NCBI GenBank assembly: GCA_004556655.1
Contig: SFGF01000021.1
Coordinates: forward strand, 1-64,000
Source: Lachnospiraceae bacterium
GTDB taxonomy: Bacteria > Bacillota > Clostridia > Lachnospirales > Lachnospiraceae
Length of the DNA stretch: 64,000 nt
Reading direction: 5' to 3'
The position numbers were made by a program, and so were the translations under genes. Shown here piece after piece: positions 36,471 through 44,752 of this stretch (within the stretch, counting starts at the first letter, position 1; every line of letters starts with the position of its first letter). The notes below the pieces were generated by a model. The model worked only from the letters and a program-made list of their open reading frames with translations, made no database searches and was not told the DNA's origin.

Positions 36471-37328
36471 ATGCACGACTATATTTTCTCTGTATTTCCC
36501 AGTGAAAACTTTGTTGATCTGGGACTCTATCAGTTTGGATGGGAACAATGTGAGCCGGCACATTCTTTCGGACCTGCTTCCCGTTTTCATTATCTTTTCC
36601 ATTATGTTATTTCCGGCACCGGCCAGCTGATGGCAGATGATTCCCAGGGTATTACTCAGACATATCAGATTAAAAGCGGTCAGGGTTTTATGATCTTCCC
36701 CGGTCAGATTAATACCTATATTGCTTCTAAAGATCTTCCATGGGAATACGTATGGATTGAATTTGATGGACTGCGTGTAAAAGAAGCAATTGAAATCGCC
36801 GGACTTTCTCCCAATCATCCGGTTTATCATGCACAGTCAAAAGATTTGAAAGAAGCGATGTTTCATGAAATGATGTACCTTGTACAGAATCGAAAGGAAC
36901 CTCCCTTTCATCTGATTGGTCATCTGTATCTTTTTCTTGATTATCTGACCCGTTCCGCAGCGCCGCTGCAAACCCCGACACACAGTAAATTGCGGGATTT
37001 CTACATAAAAGAGGCTCTGACTTTCATCGAACAGAACTTCCAGAATGATATCTCTGTAGAAGATATCGCTGCTGTTTGCGGACTGAACCGCAGCTATTTC
37101 GGCAAAATATTTAAAGATGCCATCGGAAAATCTCCTCAGGAATTTTTGCTGGACTATCGTATGATCAAAGCTACGGAACTTTTGCGTTATACCTCCCTCT
37201 CCGTGGCAGATGTGGGCAATGCAGTCGGATATCCAAACGCTTTGCATTTTTCCAGAGCTTTCAAAAACCGATATGGGCTTTCACCAAGAGCCTGGAAAAA
37301 TGAGAATCCGGCATTCGAGCATCACTGA
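36471..37328 (+). CDS. AraC-family regulator, divergent from a sugar ABC operon
   Basis: A 285-aa AraC/XylS regulator with a cupin-type sensor (FGWEQCEPAHSFGPASRFHY) and a C-terminal double HTH (VEDIAAVCGLNRSYFGKIFK; VADVGNAVGYPNALHFSRAFK). AAAGGAG precedes the ATG. Head-to-head with the binding-protein gene at 36252, so it very likely controls that operon. The sensor resembles those of the other AraC proteins in this window. Confidence 0.9.
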   Translation: MHDYIFSVFPSENFVDLGLYQFGWEQCEPAHSFGPASRFHYLFHYVISGTGQLMADDSQGITQTYQIKSGQGFMIFPGQINTYIASKDLPWEYVWIEFDGLRVKEAIEIAGLSPNHPVYHAQSKDLKEAMFHEMMYLVQNRKEPPFHLIGHLYLFLDYLTRSAAPLQTPTHSKLRDFYIKEALTFIEQNFQNDISVEDIAAVCGLNRSYFGKIFKDAIGKSPQEFLLDYRMIKATELLRYTSLSVADVGNAVGYPNALHFSRAFKNRYGLSPRAWKNENPAFEHH

Positions 37329-37398
37329 ATCAATCCATCTCGAAGAAGTGAATAGTCGATTGTACCGTCTCTTGAACCCACTTTGTTGTACTATAAAT

Positions 37399-37450
37399 AA
37401 AAAACGCATGGATGCTTAAACCTGAAGTATTAAACACCCATGCGTTTTTT
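37399..37450. terminator. Bidirectional terminator between convergent genes
   Basis: AAAAAACGCATGG pairs with CCATGCGTTTTTT, a 13-bp perfect stem with A- and T-tracts on both sides. It sits between the rightward AraC gene and the leftward AAA gene and overlaps the stop codon of the latter. Confidence 0.88.
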
Positions 37451-39146
37451 ATCCGATTAGTACTTTCTTCCCCTGAAAAGCAAATCCATAGCAACGGATT
37501 TTTTCCTTAGGAATACCTCTTGCCTTCAACCCTGCAGCATACTGTTTTTCCTCAATCTGGGAAAGAGCCTTTTTCACAGTATCCTGCAAATCATCTTCAT
37601 CTATTGGATCATGTACCTTAAATTCCAGAATCAAAGCGTCGTCTTTTTCCGGATTTTTCGGTACCAGCATCACATCATACCTGCCAAATCCACTCTCCCG
37701 ATTGGAGGTAATGACATATCGACCCTGTAAATCCACCATCAACCCCAGCACAAATCCATGATAGAACCTTTCCGGTTCCTCCCAGGAAGGATTTTTACCA
37801 GTATCGAAATAACTGAAGGTACTCAATGCTACCCGGTTCATATAGGCATTCATTGCCCGGATATCTCCAAGAAGCATTGCCTTTATAAAATCATTGTAAT
37901 CTGCCTTTGCTGCTGAAAACCAGCTTCGCACCATTCCTTCAAACATTCTCCTTACTTCGTAATTGGTCAGTGTCAGTTCATACATCTGTTCCTCACCAAA
38001 ATCTAAAAGGTCGAGATTTTCATATGACAAAGCTTTTACATATCCACTTGCAAGAAGCAGACTCCATATGGCTTCCTCATTACCGTTCAGCTGATTGTAA
38101 ACAATCTGCTCATCCACAGGGGTACGAATTACTCCTCCCTGCAGAAGTATCTCGAACTTCTCCTTGATTCTGCGGTCTCCTTCCCGAATGAGCTTACCTA
38201 CCAGGCTATTGGAACTGGTGTTTGCCCAATACGTTGTATACTTTTGTTTGTCTAAAAAATTTAAAATGGACCAAGGATTATAAATATCTTTATATTTACC
38301 AAAAATAAATCCATCATACCACTGTTTTACTTTCTCTTTTTCTTGTTCCAGACCACATTCCGTTAATGCCTGAAACACTTCCTGCTCTGTAAATCCAAAC
38401 GATGTTGCATATCTATCTGAAGTTGTTGTTACAACTTCAAGATTATTTAAATCAGAGAAAATAGATTCTTTGCTGACTCTGGTGATTCCTGTCATTAGCC
38501 CCCGTTCCAACCATGGATTCGTTTTAAATGTGGCATTGAAAAGACTTCTGGTAAAGGCAACTAATTCATCCCAAAATCCATTGATATATGCTTCCTGCAT
38601 CGGCGTATCATATTCATCCAGAAGAATGATGACTTTTTTCCCATAATAACGATACAGATAATCCGAAAGCTGATAAAGTGCCAGAGTTGCATCGGTATCT
38701 CTTATATCCACCGATAAAATCCGATCAAAAAACGCCCGGTCTGTATCTGTCAGTACTTTGCTTTCTTTCAAATAGGAATGTTTCACATATAAATTTGTAA
38801 GCAGCTGGCAGATTCTTTCCCTCGTATTGACATAATTGACTTCTTTTACATTGGCAAAAGAAAGGCTGATTACCGGATAAGTACCCTGGAGTTTCCTGTA
38901 TTTTTCCTCTCTCCATATGAAAAGCCCCTCAAACAAATCCCCCCGGCCGGCATAGTCCATAGAAAAAAACTGCTCTGTCATGCTCATATTTAAAGTCTTT
39001 CCAAAACGCCGGGGTCGTGTAATCAAAGTAACACTGTCACCTTTTTCCCACCATTCCTTTAAAAAAGAAGTTTTATCAATATAAAAGTATTTTTTCTGAA
39101 TCAGATCTCCAAAATCCTGTATTCCGATTGCAATATTTCTGCCCAT
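37449..39146 (-). CDS. AAA-ATPase-like / PD-(D/E)XK nuclease-like protein
   Basis: A 565-aa protein of the AAA-ATPase-like plus DUF1703-type family, common in multiple copies in gut anaerobes. The N-terminal half has a degenerate Walker A (TRPRRFGKTLNMSMTEQFF) and Walker B (VIILLDEYDTPMQEAYI). The C-terminal nuclease-like core shows GRYDVMLVPKNP and ALILEFKV, i.e. D, E and K residues in order. ATG 39146 with GGAGG six bases upstream is preferred over 39158. Its role is unknown; defence or mobile-element association has been suspected. A promoter lies at 39188-39216. Confidence 0.85.
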   Translation of the reverse strand: MGRNIAIGIQDFGDLIQKKYFYIDKTSFLKEWWEKGDSVTLITRPRRFGKTLNMSMTEQFFSMDYAGRGDLFEGLFIWREEKYRKLQGTYPVISLSFANVKEVNYVNTRERICQLLTNLYVKHSYLKESKVLTDTDRAFFDRILSVDIRDTDATLALYQLSDYLYRYYGKKVIILLDEYDTPMQEAYINGFWDELVAFTRSLFNATFKTNPWLERGLMTGITRVSKESIFSDLNNLEVVTTTSDRYATSFGFTEQEVFQALTECGLEQEKEKVKQWYDGFIFGKYKDIYNPWSILNFLDKQKYTTYWANTSSNSLVGKLIREGDRRIKEKFEILLQGGVIRTPVDEQIVYNQLNGNEEAIWSLLLASGYVKALSYENLDLLDFGEEQMYELTLTNYEVRRMFEGMVRSWFSAAKADYNDFIKAMLLGDIRAMNAYMNRVALSTFSYFDTGKNPSWEEPERFYHGFVLGLMVDLQGRYVITSNRESGFGRYDVMLVPKNPEKDDALILEFKVHDPIDEDDLQDTVKKALSQIEEKQYAAGLKARGIPKEKIRCYGFAFQGKKVLIG

Positions 39147-39187
39147 AGATACCTCCATTCCGATTCACTATACTGTTCCCTGTTTAT

Positions 39188-39216
39188 AGTATACTTTATG
39201 ATAAATAAAAAAACAA
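39188..39216 (-). promoter_or_regulatory. Promoter of the AAA/nuclease-like gene
   Basis: TTGTTT (39211-39216) and TATACT (39188-39193) on the minus strand, 17-bp spacing, about 40 bases before the start codon. It lies directly after the terminator of predicted sRNA A. Confidence 0.55.
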
Positions 39217-39230
39217 GTAATGCAACTTCC

Positions 39231-39348
39231 AAAGAGAAACAGCTCCCCTGACGGAAGCTGTTTTTCATACGTTATAAACTATAATGATACTATGGGTCAC
39301 TTCTTACAACTATGCGGAGGTTTGTAAAAAGCATTGACATTACTTACG
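39231..39348 (-). ncRNA. Predicted small RNA A (CCUCCGCA-loop family)
   Basis: Repeat copy A, read on the minus strand. It begins just after the promoter at 39355-39400 and has a hairpin whose arms are plus-strand CTTCTTACAA (39300-39309) and TTGTAAAAAG (39322-39331). The loop holds CCTCCGCA. A GTGACCCATA motif follows, then an intrinsic terminator (AACAGCT/AGCTGTT, 39234-39266, followed by TTTCTCTTT). Two homologues lie at 46799-46908 and 46972-47095, with compensatory changes in the stem. No convincing ORF or ribosome site is inside. Transcription is inferred, not shown. Confidence 0.7.
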
Positions 39349-39354
39349 AGTATT

Positions 39355-39400
39355 ATGATAACCTTTTGTTACTCTTTTCACAAGCCACCCGGGGGGATAT
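39355..39400 (-). promoter_or_regulatory. G/C-dyad promoter 8 (drives sRNA A)
   Basis: Minus strand: ATATCCCCCCGGGTGGC runs into the -35 box TTGTGA (39378-39383), then 17 bp, then -10 TATCAT (39355-39360). Same architecture as seven other promoters at 46.4-59.3 kb. Confidence 0.75.
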
Positions 39401-39401
39401 T

Positions 39402-39447
39402 TTTTTATATCATAGGAAAGTCCTCTGACTTTCCTATGATATAAAAA
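39402..39447. repeat. 21-bp perfect palindrome next to sRNA A promoter
   Basis: Arms 39402-39422 and 39427-39447 (TTTTTATATCATAGGAAAG... and its complement) are perfectly complementary with a 4-base loop. The match continues imperfectly outwards into the G-tract of the operator on one side and TCCTCCGGG on the other. There is no T-run, so it is not an obvious terminator. The stretch 39448-39514 up to the IS holds no gene. Confidence 0.75.
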
Positions 39448-39514
39448 TCCTCCGGGCAGGATCGCTCTGCAACGGAGAGGAATTATGTTGCCGAAAGCAA
39501 CCCGCCGCAGGCGG

Positions 39515-41215
39515 GGGGCTGTCGCATCAAAGGTTAAGTAGACCTTAGATGCGACAGCATCTTTTTGCGCATTTTCAGCACCACGTTGTGGATAACTCTC
39601 GTTTTTTTGATGAAAAAGCGCACTTTCACAGACCTTTTTCATTCAAAAGGCCTTGATTGGTTGAGTCTGTTTTGAAGTATCAAAAAATTAAACCGTTTTC
39701 TTTAACGGAAACAGGTGTTGACCTGTTCTTCCACTTTGGATTTTGTGATGGAGTTTGTTGATGTTATACCCTATAGCCAAAAGTATGCTTTGAGCCGTGA
39801 CATTCTCTTTTCCTCGATAAAGATATCGGCGAAACTCCATGTCTTCCTTTATGTTTGCAAAAGATTCCTCTGCCTGAATACTCCGATTCATCCGCAGCTG
39901 TGTACCGTATTCACTGGTTATCCGTTCCAGTGTTTCCTGCCGCTGCTGCTTCATCTTTTTTGAAACATACAGGACTTTTTGCCGTTCTTCCATTGGGGTT
40001 TTGCAGTTGTTCCCTTTGATACATCCTGTTTTGTATGGGCAACCAGCACAATCACCACACTTGTACACTGTAACGGTTCTTTGATAACCACTTGAAGTTT
40101 TTTCTTTCTTTTCGTACTGCGCAGTTAAGACTTTCCCGTTTTTGCAATAATAACTATCGTGTTCTTCATCATAGACCATATTTTCCATCCGACTGATGTC
40201 GTTCTTATATTTCCGGGTTTTTGATATCTCATAGTTTGTAGGTTTTATGTATGATATCTGTCCGTTGTTTTTAATAAAGAGATAGTTTTCCTCACTTTCA
40301 TATCCTGCATCAGCTACAATGTCCTGATATTTAAATACAAGATACGGTTCCATATCTCTAAGGAATGGCATCAGAGTCCTTGTGTCAGTCGGACGGGGAC
40401 TGATATCCAGCCATGTGATATACTCTGAATCTACTCCATGCTGAAGATTATACGCCGGCTTAAGCTGTCCGTTCTTCATTGCGTCTTCCTTCATTCGCAT
40501 AAAGGTTGCATCCGGATCCGTTTTTGAATAGCTGTTACGATCCCCGCAAACGTGGATCTTTTTGGTATATTCTTTCAACTTGTCAATATAAGATTCCAGT
40601 GATTCAATGGATTTCTGTAAAACCGTCTTTCTTTTGCCGATTCCATGTACAAATTCAACGGATTCTTCCGTTTTTATCTTATATAACTTCTTACGTAGAC
40701 GCTTTAACGTATGAAGCGAGATCTGCCCGTTATATACGATTTTTAAACCGTACAACTTTTCACATTCTTCGACCAGCTCCAAAATCTTACCGAACAGTTT
40801 AGCCTGGCTTTTGGTCACAGCTTTTTTCCATGCAAAAGTGTATTTGTTAGCAGCGGATTCAATTTTTGTTCCATCAATGAAGATGCTTTTTCCCGATATC
40901 TCGCCAAGCTGATAGAGAATATTCGTTACCTCAGCCAGAGTCTTTTTTGAACATTTTGAAAAATGAAGTGAGATAAAGCGGGCAAGTGTGGCATGAGCAC
41001 TCAGTAAACGAACCGGATCATCTGCCGGGATTAAAATTTCCAAATCCAGCGGAAGTTTGATTTGATAGTACAGAGAAGATAGAGTATAATCTTTCTGTAA
41101 GATTTTATTTAGTGGCATAAATAAATTTTACACCAAGAGCGATTTTCGTAGTCCCGGCTCTTATCTTTTAATAAAAAGTGCTGCCGCACTAAATTTTATT
41201 TAGTGCGACAGCCCC
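39515..41215 (-). mobile_element. IS1182-family insertion sequence, apparently intact
   Basis: A 1.7-kb element with 12-bp terminal inverted repeats (GGGGCTGTCGCA at 39515-39526, complement at 41204-41215) and one complete transposase gene. Each end also folds on itself: GCTGTCGCATC with GATGCGACAGC at the left, and CGCACTAAA with TTTAGTGCG at the right. I see no clear target duplication (left flank GCAGGCGG, right flank TTTAATAG). It lies 20 bases beyond the stop of the Nik-like operon's last gene and separates that operon from sRNA A. Confidence 0.88.
39688..41118 (-). CDS. IS1182-family transposase
   Basis: A full-length 476-aa DDE transposase. The first catalytic Asp is in SIFIDGTKIESAANKYTF, the second in IVADAGYESEENYLF, and the Glu in QAEESFANIKEDMEFRRY. 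An inserted Cys-rich zinc-binding-like segment (CGDCAGCPYKTGC) is typical of this group. The N-terminal DUF772-type domain is present. No frameshift or internal stop, so the element is probably active or recently so. Confidence 0.93.
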   Translation of the reverse strand: MPLNKILQKDYTLSSLYYQIKLPLDLEILIPADDPVRLLSAHATLARFISLHFSKCSKKTLAEVTNILYQLGEISGKSIFIDGTKIESAANKYTFAWKKAVTKSQAKLFGKILELVEECEKLYGLKIVYNGQISLHTLKRLRKKLYKIKTEESVEFVHGIGKRKTVLQKSIESLESYIDKLKEYTKKIHVCGDRNSYSKTDPDATFMRMKEDAMKNGQLKPAYNLQHGVDSEYITWLDISPRPTDTRTLMPFLRDMEPYLVFKYQDIVADAGYESEENYLFIKNNGQISYIKPTNYEISKTRKYKNDISRMENMVYDEEHDSYYCKNGKVLTAQYEKKEKTSSGYQRTVTVYKCGDCAGCPYKTGCIKGNNCKTPMEERQKVLYVSKKMKQQRQETLERITSEYGTQLRMNRSIQAEESFANIKEDMEFRRYLYRGKENVTAQSILLAIGYNINKLHHKIQSGRTGQHLFPLKKTV

Positions 41216-41235
41216 TTTAATAGTCCAAATTTTTT

Positions 41236-41835
41236 TTACAGTCGGATCTGTCTGGTACAGATTTTATCAAGAAGCGGCTGACTGTGACTGACTGCAATCA
41301 ATCCGATTTCCCGGTCTTTTACTTCTTTCAGTACAAAATTCCATATCTGACTCTGAGTAATCAAGTCCAGCATCGTACTGATCTCATCCGCAATAAGAAA
41401 TCTGGTCCTTTTTCCCAATGATCGGGCTATGCTGAATCTCTGCATCTCGCCGCCGGACAACTCTGCTGGAAAACGATTCAGCCAGTCTTCTTCAATTCCC
41501 AGCCCCCTGATCACTCGTTCTTCCACTTCATCACCTTCAGCCAGCACTTCTTTCATCTTAAGTCTGGGATTTACTGCCATCTCCGGCTGCTGCCAGATCA
41601 TTTGAATTGGACAATATCCACGGTATTCTGTAATCGGTTTCCCATCAAGCAGGATTTCACCCTGATCCGGCTTCAGATATCCTCCGATCAATTTACACAA
41701 TGTCGTCTTGCCCACACCGCTGGGAGCTACCAGTCCCAAACGTTCTTTATTTGTCATGGCAAAACTGAAATTATCCAGAATAACCCTGTCCTTTTCTGTA
41801 TATCGATAAGATAAGTTTTTAACTTCCAGTATCAT
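41236..41835 (-). CDS. ABC transporter ATPase (NikE/OppF-like, short)
   Basis: A 199-aa ATPase with Walker A GLVAPSGVGKTTLCKL, signature LSGGEMQRFSIARSL and Walker B FLIADEISTMLD. It lacks the C-terminal oligopeptide-transporter extension of usual OppF proteins, so it is short for the family. ATG 41835 has AGGAGGG upstream and replaces the longer frame from 41868. Last of five genes that form a nickel/peptide-type importer. The IS element begins 20 bases after its stop. Confidence 0.88.
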   Translation of the reverse strand: MILEVKNLSYRYTEKDRVILDNFSFAMTNKERLGLVAPSGVGKTTLCKLIGGYLKPDQGEILLDGKPITEYRGYCPIQMIWQQPEMAVNPRLKMKEVLAEGDEVEERVIRGLGIEEDWLNRFPAELSGGEMQRFSIARSLGKRTRFLIADEISTMLDLITQSQIWNFVLKEVKDREIGLIAVSHSQPLLDKICTRQIRL

Positions 41836-41857
41836 CTGTTCCCTCCTGTTGGTTATT

Positions 41858-42781
41858 CTATGATGCATAGATGCATCTCACCCGTCCGTCCCTTATCTCT
41901 TTGTAAGGTATTTCATTTTTACATTCTTGCGAGCACTGTTTACACCTGGGAGAAAACGGACAGCCCTGCGGCATATCCTTCACATAAGGCTGGCTTCCTT
42001 CAATAAACTGAAAGCCATTTTGCGGCAATGCCCGCCACAATGCTTTTGTGTAAGGATGGCGGAGAGTCTCTTCCCAGTCAAAATCAGATATATTAGCTTC
42101 TTCAATTGTAGTGCCGGCATAGAATACTACAATCTTATCCGCTACTTCCAATGCCAATTCCAGATCATGCGTGATTACAAGTACGCCTGCACCCATATTC
42201 GCCATTTCACGAAAATCTGCCATTGCCTTTTTCGCCATTTTCAGATCCAGTCCCGGTGTAGGCTCATCCGCAATAACCAGCTTAGGATTTTCAATCATTG
42301 CCGTGGAAATCATCACTCTTCTACTCATACCACCGGAAAGTTCAAAAGGATACTTGTCCTCTACACTCTGCTCCAGATGGTATCTGTTCAAAATATCTCT
42401 CAGTTTCTTCCGGGATTCCATATCTTTTTTCCCTTTTGTAATCTGAGCACTTACCTTTGTCAACGGATCCAGAAAAGAAATGCTCTGAGGTACCATGACA
42501 ATTTCTTTCCCTCGCAATTGCCTGATTCTTCTTTCCGTAAGGAGTTCTCCTCTGTATACCATGATTCCGCCCATAGAAGCATTATATGGCAAAATACCCA
42601 TTACCGCATGAGCAAGAAGGCTTTTTCCAGAGCCGCTCGATCCCACAATTGCTACCATTTCTCCTTCTTTCACTTCCACATCCAGATTACGAATAACGGG
42701 CAGTTCTATCTGTCGCATTCCCTGGGTATACTGAGTAAAAGAAATATTCATATGTTCTATTTTTAAAATCGTTTCTTTCAT
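41858..42781 (-). CDS. ABC transporter ATPase (NikD/OppD-like)
   Basis: A 307-aa ATPase with Walker A VAIVGSSGSGKSLLAHAVMG, signature LSGGMSRRVMISTAMI and Walker B LVIADEPTPGLDLKMAKKA. The C-terminal extension CPFSPRCKQCSQECK is characteristic of the Opp/Dpp/Nik group. Partner of the short ATPase that follows. In the nickel context it would power uptake of nickel or a nickel chelate; di/oligopeptide uptake is the alternative. Confidence 0.9.
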   Translation of the reverse strand: MKETILKIEHMNISFTQYTQGMRQIELPVIRNLDVEVKEGEMVAIVGSSGSGKSLLAHAVMGILPYNASMGGIMVYRGELLTERRIRQLRGKEIVMVPQSISFLDPLTKVSAQITKGKKDMESRKKLRDILNRYHLEQSVEDKYPFELSGGMSRRVMISTAMIENPKLVIADEPTPGLDLKMAKKAMADFREMANMGAGVLVITHDLELALEVADKIVVFYAGTTIEEANISDFDWEETLRHPYTKALWRALPQNGFQFIEGSQPYVKDMPQGCPFSPRCKQCSQECKNEIPYKEIRDGRVRCIYAS

Positions 42782-42790
42782 AGATATCTC

Positions 42791-43624
42791 CTATTCATGT
42801 ACGCTGCCAGGGTCAATCAGTTTTCTAAGACTCTCACCCAGTACATAAAACAAAATCACTGTCAGCACAAGGAACAGTCCAGGGAAGAGAGCAAGCCACC
42901 ATTTACCCATTACAAGATACTTCATGGCTTCTGATAAAATAATACCAATTGCGGGCTGCTCTGTAGAAAGTCCAAATCCAAGAAACGTTATACTGGATTC
43001 ATGAAGTATCGCATGAGGAAATATCAAAACAAGTCCGACCACAAACTGAGGAATCAAATGAGGAAGCATATGTTTTTTGGCAATATACCATTTGCTCTTC
43101 CCCAACTTTTCTGCAATTTTTATGTATGAGCTTTCTTTTAACTGAATCACTTCCGCACGGATCAATCTCGCCAACGAAGTCCAGTGGGTAAAAGCAACTC
43201 CTATGACAACTCCTTTAAATCCTTTTCCCAGTGCTACGGAAATCAAAATCAGGAGCAGCATATGTGGAATCCCCATGATCAGGTCAATCAACCATGTAAT
43301 AAATCCATCCACTCTTTTTCCCATCGTAGCCGATGCTATACCGAGGATCAGAGCAATAACTGCACTGATAACAGCTGACAAAATACCTATAAAAATACTG
43401 AGTGACATTCCTTTTAATGTTCGAACTAACATATCTCTTCCCAGCCAATCTGTTCCGAACAGATATTGCAGACAAGGTGCAATATTTTTCCGTGAAAAAT
43501 CTGTCACCCTTGCTTCCTCCGTACACAGAACTCCCGCAATACAGATTGCAATCAGGAAAAGAACGGAAAAGCACAATCCGAAAAGGACTTTCTGTCTCCG
43601 GTTCATGAGTTTTTTCTTTTTCAT
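42791..43624 (-). CDS. ABC transporter permease (NikC/DppC-like)
   Basis: A 277-aa permease. The N-terminal helix and the C-family motif (LFGTDWLGRDMLVRTLKGM) identify the DppC/NikC type. A central EAA-type loop (YIKIAEKLGKSKWYIAKKHMLPH) and the late FLGFGLSTEQPAIGIILSEA support this. Its start overlaps the stop of the NikB-like gene by 4 bases. Forms the membrane channel with that partner. Confidence 0.9.
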   Translation of the reverse strand: MKKKKLMNRRQKVLFGLCFSVLFLIAICIAGVLCTEEARVTDFSRKNIAPCLQYLFGTDWLGRDMLVRTLKGMSLSIFIGILSAVISAVIALILGIASATMGKRVDGFITWLIDLIMGIPHMLLLILISVALGKGFKGVVIGVAFTHWTSLARLIRAEVIQLKESSYIKIAEKLGKSKWYIAKKHMLPHLIPQFVVGLVLIFPHAILHESSITFLGFGLSTEQPAIGIILSEAMKYLVMGKWWLALFPGLFLVLTVILFYVLGESLRKLIDPGSVHE

Positions 43625-44613
43625 CCCTTCGCTCCTCCCCTTCTGATTCTCGGATCAATCACACCATATAGCAGATTGGCTATCAGATTTCCTCCAAAAA
43701 CAAAAAGTGCACTTACAATGGTAATAGCCATCAATAACGGCATATCACTTCCCAGACCTGCAGATACCGCTGCCTGTCCCAGTCCCGGATAAGAAAATAC
43801 CTGCTCTACCAGTACAGATCCACCAAATATTTCTGATATAGATGCAAACTGAAGGGTAATAGCCGGAAGCAAAACATTGCGAAATCCATGCTGCCAGAAC
43901 AACTTCCATCCTGTCTCTCCTCTTGATCGTGCAAAAAGTACATAATCGCTTTCCATGATATCGATCATTTTTTCTCTGGTATGGAGTGCAATATTGGAAA
44001 CTCCGGTAATGCTGAGAGTCACTGCCGGCAAGATTGCATGCCGTACCCTATCTGCAAATGTAACTCCACTGGCTTCCACACCAATCGGTACACTCAGACC
44101 AATTGGCAATAACTTAAGCCATACACTAAAAATCATCAAAAGCAACAATGCCAACCAGAAGGTTGGTGTACTTGAAATCACAAGACAATATCCTTTTATT
44201 CCTTTATCAACCGTTTTTCCCCGATTCATTCCGGCTATCACTCCAAGAACAATTCCAAGGATTCCCGATAAAACCCAGGCAAATATCATCAAAAATAATG
44301 AATTTCCCAGTTTTACGCCAATTACCTTTGTGACAGGCTGGCGATACAGAAGAGATACCCCCATATCTCCTTTTATAAAGTCCTTTGCCCATTCCAGATA
44401 TTGCTTTACCGGTGGAGTGTTGACACCCCAGTATTCCTGCAGCTTTTCGATCTGTTCCTGACTCATGGAACCCAGAGCTGCCTGCCCAACATTAGCCTGG
44501 AGAGGATCAATGGGAGAAGCTTTCATAAGTGCAAAAGTAACGATACTGACGACCACTATCAGAAGCACCATACGAACAAACTGTTTTCCCATGTAAGCGG
44601 GCCATTTCTTCAT
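43621..44613 (-). CDS. ABC transporter permease (NikB/DppB-like)
   Basis: A 330-aa permease of the DppB/NikB type: N-terminal helix, the QYLEWAKDFIKGDMGVSLLYRQPVT motif region, an EAA-like loop (DYVLFARSRGETGWKLFWQHGFRN) and GSVLVEQVFSYPGLGQAAV. It follows the substrate-binding protein after a stem-loop at 44642-44688 and starts near CATTCCTCC, giving a good ribosome site. Confidence 0.9.
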   Translation of the reverse strand: MKKWPAYMGKQFVRMVLLIVVVSIVTFALMKASPIDPLQANVGQAALGSMSQEQIEKLQEYWGVNTPPVKQYLEWAKDFIKGDMGVSLLYRQPVTKVIGVKLGNSLFLMIFAWVLSGILGIVLGVIAGMNRGKTVDKGIKGYCLVISSTPTFWLALLLLMIFSVWLKLLPIGLSVPIGVEASGVTFADRVRHAILPAVTLSITGVSNIALHTREKMIDIMESDYVLFARSRGETGWKLFWQHGFRNVLLPAITLQFASISEIFGGSVLVEQVFSYPGLGQAAVSAGLGSDMPLLMAITIVSALFVFGGNLIANLLYGVIDPRIRRGGAKG

Positions 44614-44641
44614 ATGTTCATTCCTCCATAACGTAATTTCA

Positions 44642-44688
44642 GGGACCTGTCCCGAAAAATACTCATGGCATTTTTCAGGACAGCCCCC
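44642..44688 (-). other. Intercistronic stem-loop after the Nik-like binding protein
   Basis: CTGTCC/GGACAG and AAAAAT/ATTTTT pair, with outer GGG/CCC pairs, giving a long stem between the binding-protein gene and the permeases. There is no clear T-run. It is probably an mRNA stabiliser or partial terminator that favours the binding protein. Confidence 0.55.
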
Positions 44689-44752
44689 TTATTTGCTCAG
44701 ACAGTTTTCAGTATGACATTGCTGTCTATTCAAATTGTATGTATTCAAGCTT

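Noticed and set aside
39334..39360. TTGACA followed by TGATAA on the plus strand in repeat copies A and C, as a rightward promoter
   Set aside because: The TTGACA is not kept in copy B, whereas the minus-strand -35/-10 is kept in all three with exact spacing.
39340..39642. 100-aa frame on the minus strand spanning the IS end
   Set aside because: It runs through the 21-bp palindrome and the IS terminal repeat, has no ribosome site or recognisable protein pattern, and overlaps predicted sRNA structure.
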